From Bisporella sp. PMI_857 (Eukaryota > Ascomycota > Leotiomycetes > Helotiales > Helotiaceae), in the NCBI GenBank assembly GCA_021307315.1, contig JAJSPD010000005.1, forward strand, positions 682,001 through 746,000: a DNA stretch of 64,000 nt, written 5' to 3'. Positions 32,761 through 45,115 of this stretch are shown here, one piece after another (position 1 is the first letter of the stretch; each line of letters starts with the position of its first letter). The position numbers and the translations under genes are program-made. Below the pieces are notes generated by a model. The model worked only from the letters and a program-made list of their open reading frames with translations. It ran no database searches and was not told the origin of the DNA.

Positions 32761-34916
32761 ATGTCTAGAGAATACGACGACAAAGCTGCCTCCGCGGCTT
32801 CGAACGCCGTGGATTCCGGTTATGGACAGCATGATCGTCAGAATACGTCCGCATGGGAAAGGGCGAAGGGAAAGCTGGCGGTCCAGGTGGACGGGAGCCG
32901 GATGGGAGGCGGTAAATGGAGTAACGCGGATCTCGACCCCGTGTTACCGGAATTCCGGACCTGGAGGACATATAATTTCGTCACGTACTGGATCTCAGAC
33001 GCCTTCGCGGTTTCGAACTGGAGAATTGGGAGTTCGCTGATCGCCATCGGCCTCTCGTGGAAGCTTGCGCTTGCTGCAGTGGTCGTTGGGAACTTTATGA
33101 CCGCGTTGGTGGTTACTTTCAATGTAGGTGTGGCGCTATGCGGGAGCATACTTGACTGGAACTGATATCTTGTGATAGGGATTGATTGGTGCGAGGCTCC
33201 ATATTCCGTTCACTATCCAAGCACGGTCAGCTTATGGGTTCTACTTTTCTTACGTTGTGATCATCTTCCGGATCATCATCTCAGTGTTCTGGTACGGTAT
33301 TGGAACATGGACTGGAGCTGAATGCGTCCGTAAGCCACTCGTTCCCCACCCATATTATGGTTAGGCAGAAAGAGCCTTGAACTGACTATTCTATAGAATC
33401 TATGATCTATGCTATTTGTAAGTGACAGCATTTCGGAGCAAAATCCGCTATGTTGGAAGTTTCCTGACCGTTTGCTCTCAAGGCATGCATGTACTATACC
33501 TCTTCAACATGTCTTGAGAGCTATTTGTTCCTGCAACAGCTCTATACTCTAGACGCATCTCGAATGGGAAACTAATTCCGAGGTCTGGTAAATAGGGCCA
33601 CGATTCAGAAATGTCCCCAATCGCCTACCAAAATCCGCCAACATCACCACAGGTTTCATGATCTGCTACTTCATCTACTGGTGTTTATGTTTGCCCTTTC
33701 ACTACATCCCCGCTCATCAAGTCAGATGGTTCTTCACTTTCAAGAGTGTCGTAACGCCGATAGCTGGATTTGCGATCGTTGGGTGGATAGTCAGCGAGGC
33801 TGGTGGAGGTACCGCTGTTTTTGCCCAAGGAAACAGCTTGAAAGGCTCATCTCTAGGATGGGCTTTCATGAATGGTGTGTATGCTATGGTTGGGTAAGAC
33901 ATAATACAACAAATTTTGTAGTCTGTGGTTTTCTATAGCGGTGTCGCTAACCTTTAGTCTAGAAACTTTGCCACCATGGGAGTGAATATGAACGATTTCG
34001 CTCGGTACTCCAAGAGGCCTAACAGTCCATATGTTCAACTCATCGTCATCCCCATAGTATTCATCGTCATGATGCTCTTCGGGATCATCGGCGCTAACGG
34101 TTCCCGGATTCTCTATGGCGAGCTTCTATGGGATCCTCTGCTCATTGTCGATAACTGGACATCTAAAGGAGGGCGAGCAGCCGCATTCTTTTGTGCGACG
34201 GCATTCTTGATCGCATCCATCGGGGTCAACATTTCAGCCAACTCTATCTCTGTAGCCACTGATTTGTCAGCTCTGGTTCCAAAATACATTAACATCCGTC
34301 GCGGACAATTTATCTGTGCCATCCTGGGTGCATGGGCCATGACACCGTGGAACATTCTGACCTCCGCCGGCTCTTTGATCGACTTCATGTCGGGCTACAC
34401 CATCTGGCTGGCCCCCATTTCCGGTATCCTCATCGCGGACTACTGGTGGGTGCACAAGAAAGTCCTCTCTGTGCCAGAAATGTAAGTCAACTTCTCGGAG
34501 TAGAGACTCCTCTTTGAATGTTCGACCGGCTGTAAGGCATGGGCATACTCTCGTGTGATACCTCCATAGCAGACACCCCTGGAACACTTCTGGATCTTGA
34601 AAGTTACTAGAACAATCAGGCTAACTCTGAAATTCTTAGGTACATCCCAGACGGGATCTACGCTTACAACAAATATGGCACCAACTGGCGAGCAGTCGTA
34701 GCTTTCGTTGTTGGGTTTGCACCGCTCTTGCCAGGTTTCGCGCAGAGCGTCAATCGTTCGCTGGATGTATCTGAGGGCGCGACGCATCTTTATTATTTGG
34801 GGTACTTCTGGGGGTTCGGGATGTCGGCGGGTATACATGTGCTCTTGAGTAGGGTGTTTCCGCCGAAGGAGACGATGTTGCATGGGAGGGCACACGAGGG
34901 GGAGAGTGCCATGTAG
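32761..34916 (+). CDS. NCS1-family nucleobase permease (Fur/Dal4-like)
   Basis: Plasma-membrane proton symporter family for uracil, allantoin, uridine, thiamine and related compounds. Exons: 32761-33123, 33179-33329, 33397-33417 (21 nt), 33596-33893, 33963-34481, 34640-34916; 542 residues, phases consistent. Seen: TWRTYNFVTYWISDAFAVSNW (TM1), SWKLALAAVVVGNFMTAL, NGLIGARLHIPFTIQAR, WYGIGTWTGAECVQSMIYAIWP across three exons, SANITTGFMICYFIYW, VNMNDFARY, ISANSISVATDLSAL and SGILIADYWWVHKK, the expected order for the Fur subfamily. Substrate cannot be read from sequence; its neighbour makes a purine, uracil or allantoin plausible. The 178-nt and 158-nt introns are longer than the others in the window. 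Confidence 0.9.
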
Positions 34917-35403
34917 GCGTTTGCGGTTATATGGAAGAGTGGCCGGTGTCTTTAGCTACGCAAAGCTTAATAGTGTGTGGCCTTGTCGGCTTTATATGGT
35001 GTGAGAATTCCGCATTAATGCGTGATAGGAAAATGGTAGTTTAAACCGCAGCATGTCCTCCTACCACCATGGAGGAAGAGTAATTGTCTGTGGTCCATAA
35101 GCAAAAAGGGGTTGTCTCACTCTGAGATTCTTCTTCAGGCTCAAGTACTTTCAGCACTCGAAACACTGGAAAAATTCGAAACACGAGGATTACTCAAAGT
35201 ACCCAGTGGACCTCATGCGCTCGAAGGAATATCAAATATCTTGGCGTTATACTTGAAGAGAAAAGCAAAATAAACAAATCCTTGTTTGCTTTCTTGACGC
35301 TAAATGCCGCTATGCGTACATGAAAATAGATTATAAACTCGGAGCAATGAAAACAACCCTTTTGGAACTTTGTACAATGGTAGGTGTTACAGTATTTACA
35401 TAT
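34917..35403. other. Convergent intergenic region
   Basis: 3' flanks of the permease (+) and the NDUFAF5-like gene (-). Nothing else is seen. Confidence 0.5.
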
Positions 35404-36535
35404 TTATCCCACAGTCCCTCCGCCCAAAATGTCAGAAATGTTCACTTGACCACTTCCTCGAGCTAAGGGCTCCGCTTGGTTGGGACCTTCTTTCCATCCG
35501 ATCATATATATTAGCCTATAAGTTGCAGGTATTGTTCCGTCTTCGTTGCCATGAAGTGCCCGATAAATAGCCTCATTAGCAAGCAAAACATCTCGTTTTA
35601 TAGCTCCGGCTTCGCGTCCCAATATGGCATTACTCTCTCCCATCGCTTGCAAGTCTTGCATCAGCGCAAAAGTATCTGGGTAATCGACAATGATGTCATC
35701 CACATCTACCGTCAACATCTTGAAGCCTGCTTTCTGCAGCAGGCCTCCCATGTCTCTTACATCTGCCAATGGGGAGACATGCGGTGAAACACCGCCTCTT
35801 CGTTCTAAATCTGCCAACTGCAATGATGTCCTTAGCTCGTACAATGTATCTCCTCCCAACATGGTCCCTATGAATGGAGCATCTGGCTTTAGGACGTGGC
35901 TTATTTGGGATAAAACCGAAGGAAGATCATTGATCCAATGCATACTCAGAGAGCTTAGGACAGCGTCAAAGGTGTTCGCTTCGTAAGGCAGCGCCTCTTC
36001 ATCATCGAGAACGTCGCGAGTAAGGTTTATTTCCTGGTTGAAAGGCAAGTCCTCATCCCTATAAAGCATTGTCCGCGACGAGTCCGCTGCTGTAAGCTGA
36101 GAGATACGGGATGAAAGAGGGGGCGGAGCTGCTCCTGATGGATCGGGGTGTGGGTCTGGTAGAGTGAGAGCTCGTGCTATATTACAGGAATTGGCTCCCA
36201 GATCGAGGACATGACCAAAATGCCGATTTATGTCCTGCATTCAGTTAGTATAGAAGAAACAAGAATGAGATGACCCATACTAGTAACCTTTCAGATAGCC
36301 GTGCAGCCACTTCATCCTTCAAATAGTCTACTTGCCTGCTTCTCTCAACATTTGCAGCCGCTCGTTCTTTCTGGAGATATTTTGTACGTCGATTGAAGAT
36401 CTGCAAGGTCGGGTTTCCTGGTGCTTGTACAGCATAGCTTCGACATATCTGTTTTACAATCGGCTGCGTTGAGATAGGCCGCCATATTACTGTCTTCATC
36501 ATGAGATGTAGAACATAGGTACTCCACGTCGTCAA
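35404..36535 (-). CDS. NDUFAF5-like mitochondrial SAM-fold complex I assembly factor
   Basis: Exons 36535-36281 and 36234-35404; 361 residues. In animals NDUFAF5 hydroxylates an arginine of NDUFS7 during complex I assembly in the matrix. Seen: a presequence-like N-terminus (two Met at residues 12-13 are alternative starts), then TLQIFNRRTKYLQKERAA and SRQVDYLKDEVAARLSERLLDINRHF, the family entry; the SAM motif VLDLGANSCNIARAL; SLSMHWINDLP; FIGTMLGGDTLYELRTSLQLAD; GGVSPHVSPLADVRDMGGLLQKAGF; and MQDLQAMGESNA. These match NDUFAF5 closely rather than a generic methyltransferase. The 46-nt intron uses a GTATGG donor; a GTTACT nearby would break the frame. It is divergent to AP-2 alpha. Confidence 0.92.
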
Positions 36536-36966
36536 TCATTGAACATGAGGCTGGAGGTAAATAAAGTAATGTTCTAGACAAGGCTCGAGTCGTACTAAGG
36601 CGACCCCTGTCCACCATAAAGCCACGACCTTTATTCCAGGAGGGGGCACGAGGCATAAATAACCACCCCTATCTATTCAGCGACGACGACTTCAGGGTTC
36701 TTTTCTCAAGACGTACAGGCTGTCACGCCAAGGTACACATCGGATGGAGTTCCACGGACAAGGCTGAATCTACAAGGCCTTGGTAACTTTGACCCTATTG
36801 AACTGTAACATTTTCAATATCCCTGAACTGACCCCACGACCGCATCGGAGAACGAGGAATCTCTGTCGCCTACAGAGGCAGGTCTACCCTTCCTAGTGAT
36901 ACAAGGCTGTCCGTACCGTAGCTTTTTTGTGTTGTTTTGCGGGCCGGTCCTCCAGCGGTATCCAAC
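36536..36966. promoter_or_regulatory. Shared promoter of NDUFAF5-like gene and AP-2 alpha
   Basis: 431 bp between outward-pointing starts, with no recognisable coding sequence. Confidence 0.5.
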
Positions 36967-39900
36967 ATGTCGTCTTCAACATCATCTGGGTTCCTGAGTC
37001 GAGGAAACTCGAATGGTAATTCGAACATGCGTGGATTGGTGCAATTCATAGCGGATCTACGGAATGCTAGGGCGAGAGAGCTCGAGGAGAAAAGAATAAA
37101 CAAAGAGCTGGCAAACATAAGGTGCGCATGACAGACATCTTAGAGGCAGTCCGCATACTAAATCCATGAATTACAGGCAGAAGTTTAAAGGCATGATACA
37201 TCGGAATACAGTTTGGCTTCCAATGGGACTTGCTAACCAAACATATAGATGGAAACCTCAATGGCTACCACAAGAAGAAATATGTTTGCAAGGTTGGAAG
37301 TCCGCTAGGTTCATGTCGACCACCGCTCTAATCTTTATAGCTCCTGTACATATACATTCTGGGATGGAACGTCGATTTCGGGCATCTCGAAGCTGTGAAC
37401 CTTATTTCTGCGAACAAATATTCTGAGAAGCAGATAGGATATCTTGCTATGACTCTCTTCTTACATGAGCAGCACGAACTACTACATTTGGTTGTGAATA
37501 GCATAAGGAAAGACCTCATGGATCACAATGAACTATTTAATTGTCTTGCGCTACATGCGATTGCGAATGTTGGTGGTAGAGAAATGGGGGAAGCATTGAG
37601 TGGAGAAGTCCATCGACTATTGATATCTCCGTAAGAGTGACCCCTTGTCAAAGTATAGAGAGATTTATTTAACAAGTGGACAGGACATCCAAAGCATTTG
37701 TGAAGAAGAAAGCCGCGCTGACGCTGCTCCGGCTGTATCGGAAACACCCAGATATTGTTCAACCGCAATGGGCAGAACGTATAATATCCCTCATGGACGA
37801 TGTGGATATGGGTGTTGCGCTTTCCGTTACTTCTCTCGTTATGGCTCTCGCGCAAGATAATCCTGAGCAATATAAGGGATCTTATGTGAAGGCAGCTTCC
37901 AGAATGAAGAGAATACTCGTGGATGGGGAGTACGCTCAGGACTACCTCTATTATAAAGTGCCTTGTCCATGGATACAGGTTAAGATGTTGAGACTCTTAC
38001 AATATTTTCCTCCGTCAGGTATGATACCAAAATCTTTGGCAGGTTTTAGCTAACATTGACGTAGAAGATACACATGTCAGAGAACTGATTCGTGAATCAC
38101 TGCAGAAGATTCTGAACCTAGCTCTGGATATGCCAAAGAATGTCCAACAAAACAATGCCCAAAACGCTGTTCTATTTGAAGCTATCAATCTTATAATACA
38201 TCTTGACACTGAGCAGGCATTGATGAAGCAGATTTCGACGAGACTAGGCAAATTCATCCAGTCAAGAGAAACGAATGTGAGATATTTAGGATTAGAAGCT
38301 ATGACACACTTGGCTGCGAGAGCAGAAACTTTAGATCCTATAAAACAACATCAGTCCATCATCATCGGTTCTTTGAAAGACCGAGACATCAGTGTACGGC
38401 GGAAAGGTCTCGATTTACTCTATAGCATGTGCGACCAAAGCAATGCCCAGCCAATAGTAGGAGAATTACTGTCATATCTCCAGAACGCGGATTTTGCTAT
38501 CCGAGAGGAGATGGTCTTGAAAATTGCCATTTTGACAGAGAAATATGCCACCGACATACAATGGTATGTTGACATATCGTTAAGACTCATTGCAATGGCA
38601 GGGGATCATGTAAGCGATGAGGTATGGCATCGAGTTATTCAAATTGTGACGAACAATGAGGAACTACAAGTTTATGCGGCACAAAATATTCTTCAATATG
38701 TCAAGGCCGACCACTGCCACGAAACACTTGTCAAAATTGGGGGCTATATATTAGGGGAATTTGGTCACTTGATTGCAGAGGACCGAGGCTGCAGTCCTAT
38801 TGAGCAGTTCATCGCACTGCAAAGCAAGTTACAAGGCTGTTCATCGAGCACGAGAGCAATAATTCTCTCGTCTTTCATCAAATTCGTGAATCTTTTCCCA
38901 GAAATTAAGCCTCGCCTGCTTTACGTTTTCGAAGCCTACAGCCACACCCTAGATTCGGAGCTCCAACAACGTGCATGCGAATACCTCGCTCTTGCGCTTC
39001 AACCCACGGATGATCTTCTCCGTACTGTCTGCGACGAGATGCCTCCCTTCCCTGAAAGACAATCTGCTCTTCTGTCTCGGTTGCACCAAAAGCATGCTAA
39101 TACAAGCGATAAACGGACGTGGGTCGTAGGAGGAAAAGACGCAAATGCAAATGAGAAGGAATTTAATTTAGCAAAGAACCCTGGATTAAAGCGTGCTTTC
39201 AGTAGTGCAAATGGACAGAATGGAAATGGCACAGCGGCTAGTCCAACTACAAATGGCACGAACGGCCAATCAAAAGGCGCGCATGATCTTGCAGGAATAG
39301 ACATGAACGATGCTGGGCCATCAGAACCGAAGACTCTGAAAGCGCCTAATCTAGCAAGTGCGGCTCATTTATCTCCTGATTGGCAAATTGGGTACAACAA
39401 ATTACTCTTGAAGGCTGAGGGTATATTGTACGAAGACGGCCAAGTCCAGATCGGTGTTCGATCAGAATACAGAGGTCAGATGGCCTGTATCATTCTATAC
39501 TTCTCGAATAAAGCTCCAACGACAATCACTTCATTTACTACGACATTAGACCTAGAAGAGGCTGAGAAGGAGAATTTGACTTGGGAGGTGAAAGGCTTAC
39601 CAGATAGTGCTATTAGTCAAGGTGCTCAAAGCCAGCAGATGATCATGTTCGAGGCTAAAAAGGTCTTTGATAAAAGTCCAACAATTCGAATTAGTTATTT
39701 AGCCGGTGCATTGCAGGCGCTCACTTTAAAACTCCCCATCACGATACATAAATTTATGGATCCAGCGGAGTTGACAGCAGATGATTTCTTCAAGCGATGG
39801 AAGCAAATTGGTGGCGCCCCTCGTGAGGCTCAAAAGGTGTTCGGTGTTAAGGGTGGTAGAGAGGGCGATCGTGAGATCAATGACTCATTTATAAGGAGGA

Positions 39901-40254
39901 CTGTGGAAGGATTCAGATGGGGCATTCTCGATGGAGTCGATCCAAATAAGAAGAACTTCGTCGGCGCCACGGTTTTACATACTGGAGAAAGCGGCAAATT
40001 TGGCTGTTTGTTGAGGCTGGAGCCAAATTATGCAACTCAGGTGTGCTCTCATGACTCATGTACTTTTGGACACCACTAATGTCATATAGATGGTCCGGCT
40101 CACGATCCGAGCAACAGATGAAAGTGTGCCTGCAGTTCTGCTCAAGCTCATGGAAGACAGACTCTCTGTGGGTGTCTCGGCTCAGCCTGAGACATTCGAA
40201 CCACCAACACGAAGGGAAATATCAGACGCATTTGGAAATATTATGGTCACTTGA
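36967..40254 (+). CDS. APL3: AP-2 complex subunit alpha (alpha-adaptin)
   Basis: Large subunit of the clathrin adaptor at the plasma membrane. Exons: 36967-37121, 37177-37190 (14 nt), 37249-37292, 37341-37630, 37684-38018, 38065-40040, 40090-40254; 992 residues, phases consistent. Seen: [36 protein letters not shown] + [16 protein letters not shown] + [65 protein letters not shown], matching the adaptin N-terminal trunk; the appendage region from about residue 740 ends [14 protein letters not shown]...LSVGVS. Exon 2 must end with a GC donor (AAAG|GCATGA), because no GT position preserves the conserved protein. A 60-residue Asn/Gly/Thr hinge at about residues 655-715 separates trunk and ear. 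Confidence 0.94.
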
Positions 40255-41006
40255 AATAGGGTTAATACATATTGGGAAGCGATTAGGATTATCAAAGCAT
40301 GTCGGTACATAACTGCATCTTAAATGGAGTCACATTGAGCGATTGAATGTTGATCGATACTGGACTTCTACCTAAACTACCATGTCCCTTTACATTGTTA
40401 AGAATTCTATCCACTCGAAACAACCCGATTTGCTCTAGACAAAGCCATCAGGCCAGAGGCTAATGCATTACTTCTAGTGTTCTTGGGCTCATGTTACGTC
40501 ACATCATATTGTTTTGCAATAACCCGACAGACATTTTATTACAGACATGCCTCTCATCGAAGGCACGTAAGATTCTTGCAACGGACACGCATCTCCTCTG
40601 AACCTGAGGCTTAAAGAGGCGTCTCTTGGCGATCACGCTCTCTTCGAAGTCATGTTGTATTCTCAAATGTTCTTGCTTCGATATGCTGAATCTTAATTTG
40701 GCATTACCTTTGTGCTTCGGTGCCCTCTATGACTTGTCCAATGAACTCTACGTCGTCTGCTCCACTACATATCTCTCCCAGAGATCTGAAAAAGACTTTC
40801 GGGGTAGCCTTACGAAAAACCGCTTGTGACTAAAACCGAACCGGGGCTTATTGAAAATTAAGAATAATGATTAATGGTGCCCAACGTTCGATTTGCTTTT
40901 TCTGTCTCTGGAGTTCTAAGCTCACTCCCTTAAAGATCTTTCGGAACTTCAACGATCCCTCATTGATCTTTGAACCTCCTACTATTCACACCGCACGCCT
41001 CAGGTA
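40255..41006. other. Intergenic, 750 bp
   Basis: AP-2 alpha 3' flank and promoter of the next gene. Only short frames occur. Confidence 0.5.
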
Positions 41007-42070
41007 ATGCTTAATGATAAGAGAATGAACAGAACTAGCAAGCGATTATCTACGGTCGCCTTCCTGGACCTGATGGAGAGTATAACCGCCCAGGCCATTG
41101 ATCCAGATACCATCGTTTGGACCACAGCCAACAATTACAACTACCTTGCATATTGTGTTAGATATTCTTTTGTTGGGAACTTTCTAAGAGGCCCTATGCA
41201 AGCTTATTGGGGTGGCTGTGAAATCAATGCTTGCTTCTGTCAACCAAACCATCTGGGCAAGTGCGTTGATGTTCTTGCTACTCGAGCGTTGAGTCAATGC
41301 TCAGATTATCATGACCAAGCCCTCGCCACCAGTGTACTCCTGTCCTACTGCAGTTCAAAAGGGTACACGTCTATTCTGTATTCCACAATCTTCTAGACCA
41401 CAGGTGCGTGCACTCCAACGACAGTACCTGGCGCCACGACAACCATCTATGTCACGTCCTATGTCACGGAGGTTGTGAAAGGCTCCTCGCCGACAACAGA
41501 GTTTCAATTTACGGCCGTCTTTTTGGATTTGATTTCTTTTGTCGTTTTGATCTTACGTCTTGTCGGCATCCACTAAGGGTTCTCGTTGACATCCATGTTC
41601 AGCCCAGGAAAAGGCGCAACAGACGACTTCAACCCCTCCGCCAACTACTGCTACGCATCCTAGTCCAATTCCAACACCGTCAGTCATATCCTCAACATTT
41701 TCAGTCAACTCTCTAACATTCTCCCAGCCACTATCTTCCCAGAGCACTACCGCAAGTGTTTCACTATATACATCCACTACACAGTCTTCGTCATCTTCCT
41801 CCATTCCTACCACTCCAAATGATCCCGGCAACTCCGACAACCAGTCCTTCATCAAACCACAACAAACAGTTCGGCACAACTGAGATTGTTGGGATCATTA
41901 CCGCTATTTTTGGAGTTATCATCGCATTTTTGACATTACATTTTACAAGGAGAAAAAGAATCTGTGGCTGTTCGCCACTTTCATGGCATCACCATAGAAC
42001 TGAAGTTGGTTATCAAGACGGTCCAGATAACTATGGGAACTCGCTAGAATCAGTACCAAACAGACGGTAG
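41007..42070 (+). CDS. CFEM-like cysteine-rich surface protein, splicing unresolved
   Basis: The first exon (41007 or 41022 to about 41360) encodes a weak signal-like start (STVAFLDLMESITAQA) and a seven-cysteine block: YC, GGC, NACFC, GKC, QC, LLSYCSSKGYT. This spacing resembles fungal CFEM-type extracellular domains. Downstream are GACTPTTVPGATTTIYV (41404 on), a Ser/Thr-rich stretch (41610-41830) and a membrane segment EIVGIITAIFGVIIAFLTL followed by TRRKR (41880-41960), the layout of a wall-linked single-pass protein. These blocks lie in different frames and I could not find introns that join them cleanly, so the gene may be partly decayed or have more introns than I can see. The end coordinate is the stop after the membrane segment. 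Family assignment is tentative. Confidence 0.45.
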
Positions 42071-42624
42071 CAAAAAAAACATTAAAGGAAGATTGAGCCA
42101 GAATGTATTGAGACACTGAGCCATAGTAGACGTACAATGAATATCTCACAAATATTCATCTTTTAATACTCAACGTTACGTTTTGTCTCTTGTGGAGCAC
42201 CGCGCCATTCCAAAAGAATCGATAATATCTCCACCCACAACCTTGCAAATCGTTTACTATATCCTTAGACCTTTCTAATCAGGATTGAGGTGGTCACTAT
42301 ATCTACTTGTCATCATCAATCGTGTAAGCTATATTTCATTCGCAGCCGATTTTCTAATTCTTAGAAAGCCATGAAGAGCCATTCTAGGTGCGTGAACAAT
42401 TTATGGGTACACTTAATTCGATGGACAAGCAGAGTTACAACGTTGCACCACCGCGCCATAAGGCTAAACCCCACTCTTGCCCACCTCCAACCTCTATCAC
42501 TAGATCATGGTATAATAGTGATATTTCTCGGGGATATTAGAACTCGCTACACGACTTTTTGCACTCATAATAAATCTGCGGCTTCAACATTCTAACACAA
42601 GTATACTGCATTACCCATAACGTT

Positions 42625-43902
42625 ATGTATCATCCAAAAGTGGGAGATCGGCTGGACAGCCTCGATACCCCATCAATGATTGTTGACCTCGACGTAATGG
42701 AAGAAAATATTCAGAAGCTAATGGGAGTTCTGAAACCAAAGAATGTCAATATCCGGCCGCATCTCAAGACTACAAAAAGCCCCATCCTGGCAAAAAAATT
42801 GGTTGAGGCAGGTGCTAAAGGCGGATGCGTAGCAAAGCTTAGCGAGGCAGAGATCATGACCACAGAAGGTTTTGACGATATATTAATCACCTGCGAAATT
42901 GTTGGAACAGCCAAGGTTCGCCGCCTCGTCGAGCTTTTCCGCAATCATCCCAAAATCCAAATCGTGATTGATAGCGAGTATGGAGCTACTACTATAGATA
43001 CGGCCTTGGCTTCCTCTGGTATTGAGACACCAATCCAAGTCCTACTTGATCTTGATGTTGGCTTGCACCGCACTGGTGTTGCCCCGGAATCAGCTCTAGC
43101 TCTTGCAACACACATTGCGTCCTTGAAACATCTGAAACTCTTGGGGATACAAGGTTACGAAGGACATCTTCAACATGTCCACAGCCGCGAGGAGCGGGAA
43201 TCCGAATGCCGGGCATCAATGGCGACTCTTGTTGGCACAGCCAACATGTTACGGGAGAATGGTTTTGACATCCAGATCGTTACCACTGGTGGAACCGGCA
43301 CAGCTGAAGTTTGCGCGAGCACTCCTGGCGTCACGGAAGTGCAGCCAGGCTCGTTCATATTCATGGATTCGGATTACCGTAATGCCGTGGGCAGCTTCTA
43401 TTCGCAAAGCCTTACCATCCTCTCCACAGTCATCAGCAAGTCCGGATCAGAACGTCGTGTTACAATCGATGCTGGGCTAAAGTCACTTACAACTGACAGC
43501 GGTTTTGCCGAGCCGAAGGATATGCTTGGATTTACTTATACGCCGATGGGCGACGAACAGTCCGTCTGATTTCTTTACAAATAAATCGGTATTCAATGGG
43601 AGCTGGGAGCTTAAGAGTCGACATGGGACTTGAGACAACTCGTTTTATCTTGCAATCTCAGCTCTTGAAAGACAATTAAGCTTTTAGCTCCCACATGGAA
43701 AATAACTGGATCTAGTGCTAATTTGTTGGGCAGTGGCTGGTTGAGCTGGGAAGAAGGTCCCGGTTTGTCAATTGGTGCCCGAGTTGAGATGATTCCAAGC
43801 CACATTGATCCTACAGTGAATCTCCACGACTTCTACTATGCTCATCGCCAAGGGGTGATCGAAGAGATCTGGCCTGTTGCAACCCGGGGGAAAGTTCAAT
43901 AG
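42625..43902 (+). CDS. D-threonine aldolase / D-serine dehydratase-like PLP enzyme
   Basis: Alanine-racemase-fold PLP enzyme. Exons 42625-43559 and 43734-43902; 367 residues. Seen: LDTPSMIVDLDVMEENI, IRPHLKTTKSP with the likely PLP lysine K48, VLLDLDVGLHRTGV, GIQGYEGHLQH, IVTTGGTGT, EVQPGSFIFMD, IDAGLKSLTTDSG and YTPMGDEH. The metal pair in PSHIDPTVNLHDF (H335, D337) fits the HxD of D-threonine aldolases rather than the HxC of D-serine dehydratases. The second exon is needed: without splicing the frame stops three codons after GDE, losing the metal site, whereas joining CA|T gives the conserved GDEHG. The intron (174 nt, GTCCGT donor) carries an inverted repeat. The usual reaction is D-threonine to glycine and acetaldehyde; substrate is inferred. 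Confidence 0.88.
43596..43696. repeat. Imperfect inverted repeat inside the aldolase intron
   Basis: Left arm 43596-43620 (ATGGGAGCTGGGAGCTTAAG...) and right arm 43671-43696 (...TTAAGCTTTTAGCTCCCACAT) are roughly complementary, with a spacer of about 50 nt. The intron RNA could fold into a hairpin bringing its ends together; it could also be a small decayed MITE-like insertion. Confidence 0.6.
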
Positions 43903-45115
43903 CTTTAACGTACTACAAATAGTCAGTATACCCATCGATTTTTTTCGGAGCCATTGTTGCATTTTTAATATTCCTTATGAGGAGAAGGGAGCGACTCTGC
44001 ATTTACCAAGATTGTAACACTGGAGATGCTATCAGGAAAAAGAAGATCCTTTTTTTCTTCAGCTGTAATTTGAGCTTTTCGCTCATGGGGAACGGTGTCA
44101 AGTGGTATATAAGGATATTTAGCCTGTTATTCCCTTCTTCTCTTGTTTTGTATTGTCTAGCCTATGTCAGCTGATAACTGGGAGACCCTTCCTTTTGGCA
44201 AACTCTTACTCAGGCTAACGTTACTTAGAGAACTACCTACTAATAGAACCACCCCACCCCCCAGCTAAAATTCATGTTTTTCTCAGCGAATTTGCGGCCT
44301 GCTTGCCTTACATGAGGTGTTCGTCGGTCCAATGTTTGTGCCATGTTCCAGATCGCTTTCGTGTTCTCCAGTGCGTTTAACTCTCAACTCCAAGCCGCAT
44401 AGGTCTTTTATTCTATTTTCCATTCTCACCTATCATCTCAAATGAAAATTATACAAGAAAAATAGCGTTGAGCTTAAGTCCAATAAAAGCCATACTCCAA
44501 AACAACACTAACGCTAACCCTCATATCCTCCTAACATGCAGTTCCTCAGATCAGCATTCTTCTGTTCGAGCAAGTCAACTCGAGCAAGTTATGAAAACAT
44601 CAGCACCGGCTACAAAGCGAGGTCGCAGTAACTTTCCAGCTGAGATTTCGCCTATACATCCACAAGTTCAGACTTGCCCGAGTCCACTTTTTCTACCCCC
44701 TTAAAGCCGTTCGGCTAGATTAATACCCGAACTAGTTCTGCGGCAGGTATACCCGGGAATCCCACCATTATTCCGAAACCAATGCGAATCACAGCCGTCG
44801 ATCAAAATGCTGCGTTTCTTGATCCTTGTCCCTTGTTACGGTCGGCGTCGGCGCGGCTAAAGGCATCTCTTTGAAGCTTTTAAGCTTTTCGGTTTCCTAT
44901 TCTTCATCGGTTTTTCTTCTTATTGTTTCCTCAGGTTCGACAACAGACGAGATGTATATACTTGATTTATAAGGGTGCCTTGTTTGTTGTTCGATAGCCA
45001 GATACAAGTGCATATTTGGAACATTGTTTCTTCTTTTGCTTTTGAGTGTTAATTTTGTGTGACTGGATTTTGAGTTGCGCGTTTGGTTTGGAGCATTGTG
45101 TTTATTCGGATAAAT
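43903..45115. other. Intergenic, 1.2 kb
   Basis: Contains T-rich and AT-rich stretches and only short chance frames. It should hold the promoter of the sulfotransferase-like gene. Confidence 0.5.

Noticed and set aside
42625..43569. 314-residue unspliced aldolase
   Set aside because: Ends inside an intron; the conserved GDEHG and PSHID require the second exon.
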